A DNA stretch of 5,295 nucleotides from an uncultured Chlamydiae bacterium (GTDB lineage Bacteria > Chlamydiota > Chlamydiia > Chlamydiales > SM23-39): the NCBI GenBank assembly GCA_903889795.1, contig CAISYW010000183.1, forward strand, positions 1 through 5,295. Direction: 5' to 3'. The notes under the pieces are model-generated. The model was given only the letters and a program-made list of their open reading frames with translations. It was not told where the DNA came from and ran no database searches. A program made the translations under genes and the position numbers. Positions 4,925-5,295 of this stretch are shown piece after piece. Positions within the stretch are counted from its first letter, which is position 1, and every line of letters begins with the position of its first letter.

Positions 4925-5295
4925 AATGCTCGATAATACGAGTACCGCTCCATAAGCTAATACATCGGTGCCGGCACCCACGATCGCCCAGAGAGAATAG
5001 AGAATCGCGATGGCAGCCACAAATATTGATTTTCTAGAAAAAGGGAAAGTGCCCTTTCTCAGCAAAATGATTTCGGCTACCGGCGTATAGAGGTAGGATA
5101 TCAATGTCGCCAGAGTCGCGATCAAGATGATCAGTTTGTATTGTTTAACCAAATCAGGAGAGATGGTCAAAAACAAAAGAAGAGAAATCAGCGCAGCGGT
5201 AATCAGCAACGCATAAGAAGGAACACCATTCCGATTTCTGTGGGCAAAAATTTTCAGAAACAACCCATCATCAGCAGCAGCCATGGGTATTTGAC
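4889..5295 (-). CDS. AdiC-like APC-family arginine/agmatine-type antiporter, C-terminal part
   Basis: The minus-strand gene enters from the window edge, so only the last 134 complete codons and the TAG stop (4891-4889) are seen. The ATG at 5284 is internal: the frame continues upstream as QIP and the protein already resembles the middle of the family there. AAADDGLFLKIFAHRNRNGVPS matches the cytoplasmic loop that follows TM8 in AdiC-type antiporters (AdiC has AAADDGLF as I recall). Four hydrophobic segments follow, corresponding to TM9-12, including LISYLYTPVAEIILL and ILYSLWAIVGAGTDVL, which align with AdiC SYLYT and LYCIWAVVGSG. The tail ends in charged VSKKEQ. Such proteins exchange arginine for agmatine or related amino acid pairs across the inner membrane; Chlamydia AaxC belongs here. 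APC membership is firm. The exact substrate is not, because the substrate-binding helices lie outside the window. Confidence 0.85.
   Translation of the reverse strand, partial: QIPMAAADDGLFLKIFAHRNRNGVPSYALLITAALISLLLFLTISPDLVKQYKLIILIATLATLISYLYTPVAEIILLRKGTFPFSRKSIFVAAIAILYSLWAIVGAGTDVLAYGAVLVLSSIPLYIFVSKKEQ

Overview
The window looks like ordinary chromosomal sequence from a member of the Chlamydiota, most likely an environmental (Parachlamydia/Waddlia-type) lineage. The assignment rests on remembered family resemblance, not a search. The GatB stretch around the signature DRKSYFYPDSPRNFQITQ, the following LEDDAGMLKHF and FAGVDYNRAG blocks, and the GatC ending (GG(M/L)(I/V)(R/K)VPxVIK) closely match what I recall of Chlamydia GatB and GatC. 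The genus cannot be fixed from the sequence alone.

Layout. Positions 1-416 hold no confident gene. There is a hairpin-bearing segment with repeated AGCGAG motifs, open on both strands, and a minus-strand open frame that has only a TTG start and may be a decayed gene. Positions 417-774 form a compact single-gene unit on the minus strand: a promoter, a ribosome binding site, an 82-residue DUF378 (YuzA-like) membrane protein with a cysteine-rich tail, and a good rho-independent terminator. An AT-rich divergent spacer follows. On the plus strand come a LysE/RhtB-type exporter (993-1613) and then gatC, gatA and gatB (1646-4880). The three gat genes are joined by two 4-base ATGA overlaps. The 3' end of an AdiC-like APC-family amino acid antiporter gene converges on gatB from the minus strand (4889-5295, cut by the window edge), only 8 bases from the gatB stop.

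How the genes work together. GatC, GatA and GatB form the tRNA-dependent amidotransferase. It converts Glu-tRNA(Gln), and in Chlamydia also Asp-tRNA(Asn), to the correctly amidated species, which is essential where GlnRS and AsnRS are missing. The overlaps imply coupled translation and matched subunit amounts. The LysE-type exporter is 32 bases upstream of gatC and may share its transcript. The two flanking transporters suggest amino acid traffic, but nothing visible ties them functionally to the amidotransferase.

I found no convincing undescribed system. The points most worth a second look are the unexplained segment 1-402, the Cys-rich tail of the DUF378 protein, and the question of which promoter drives gatCAB.
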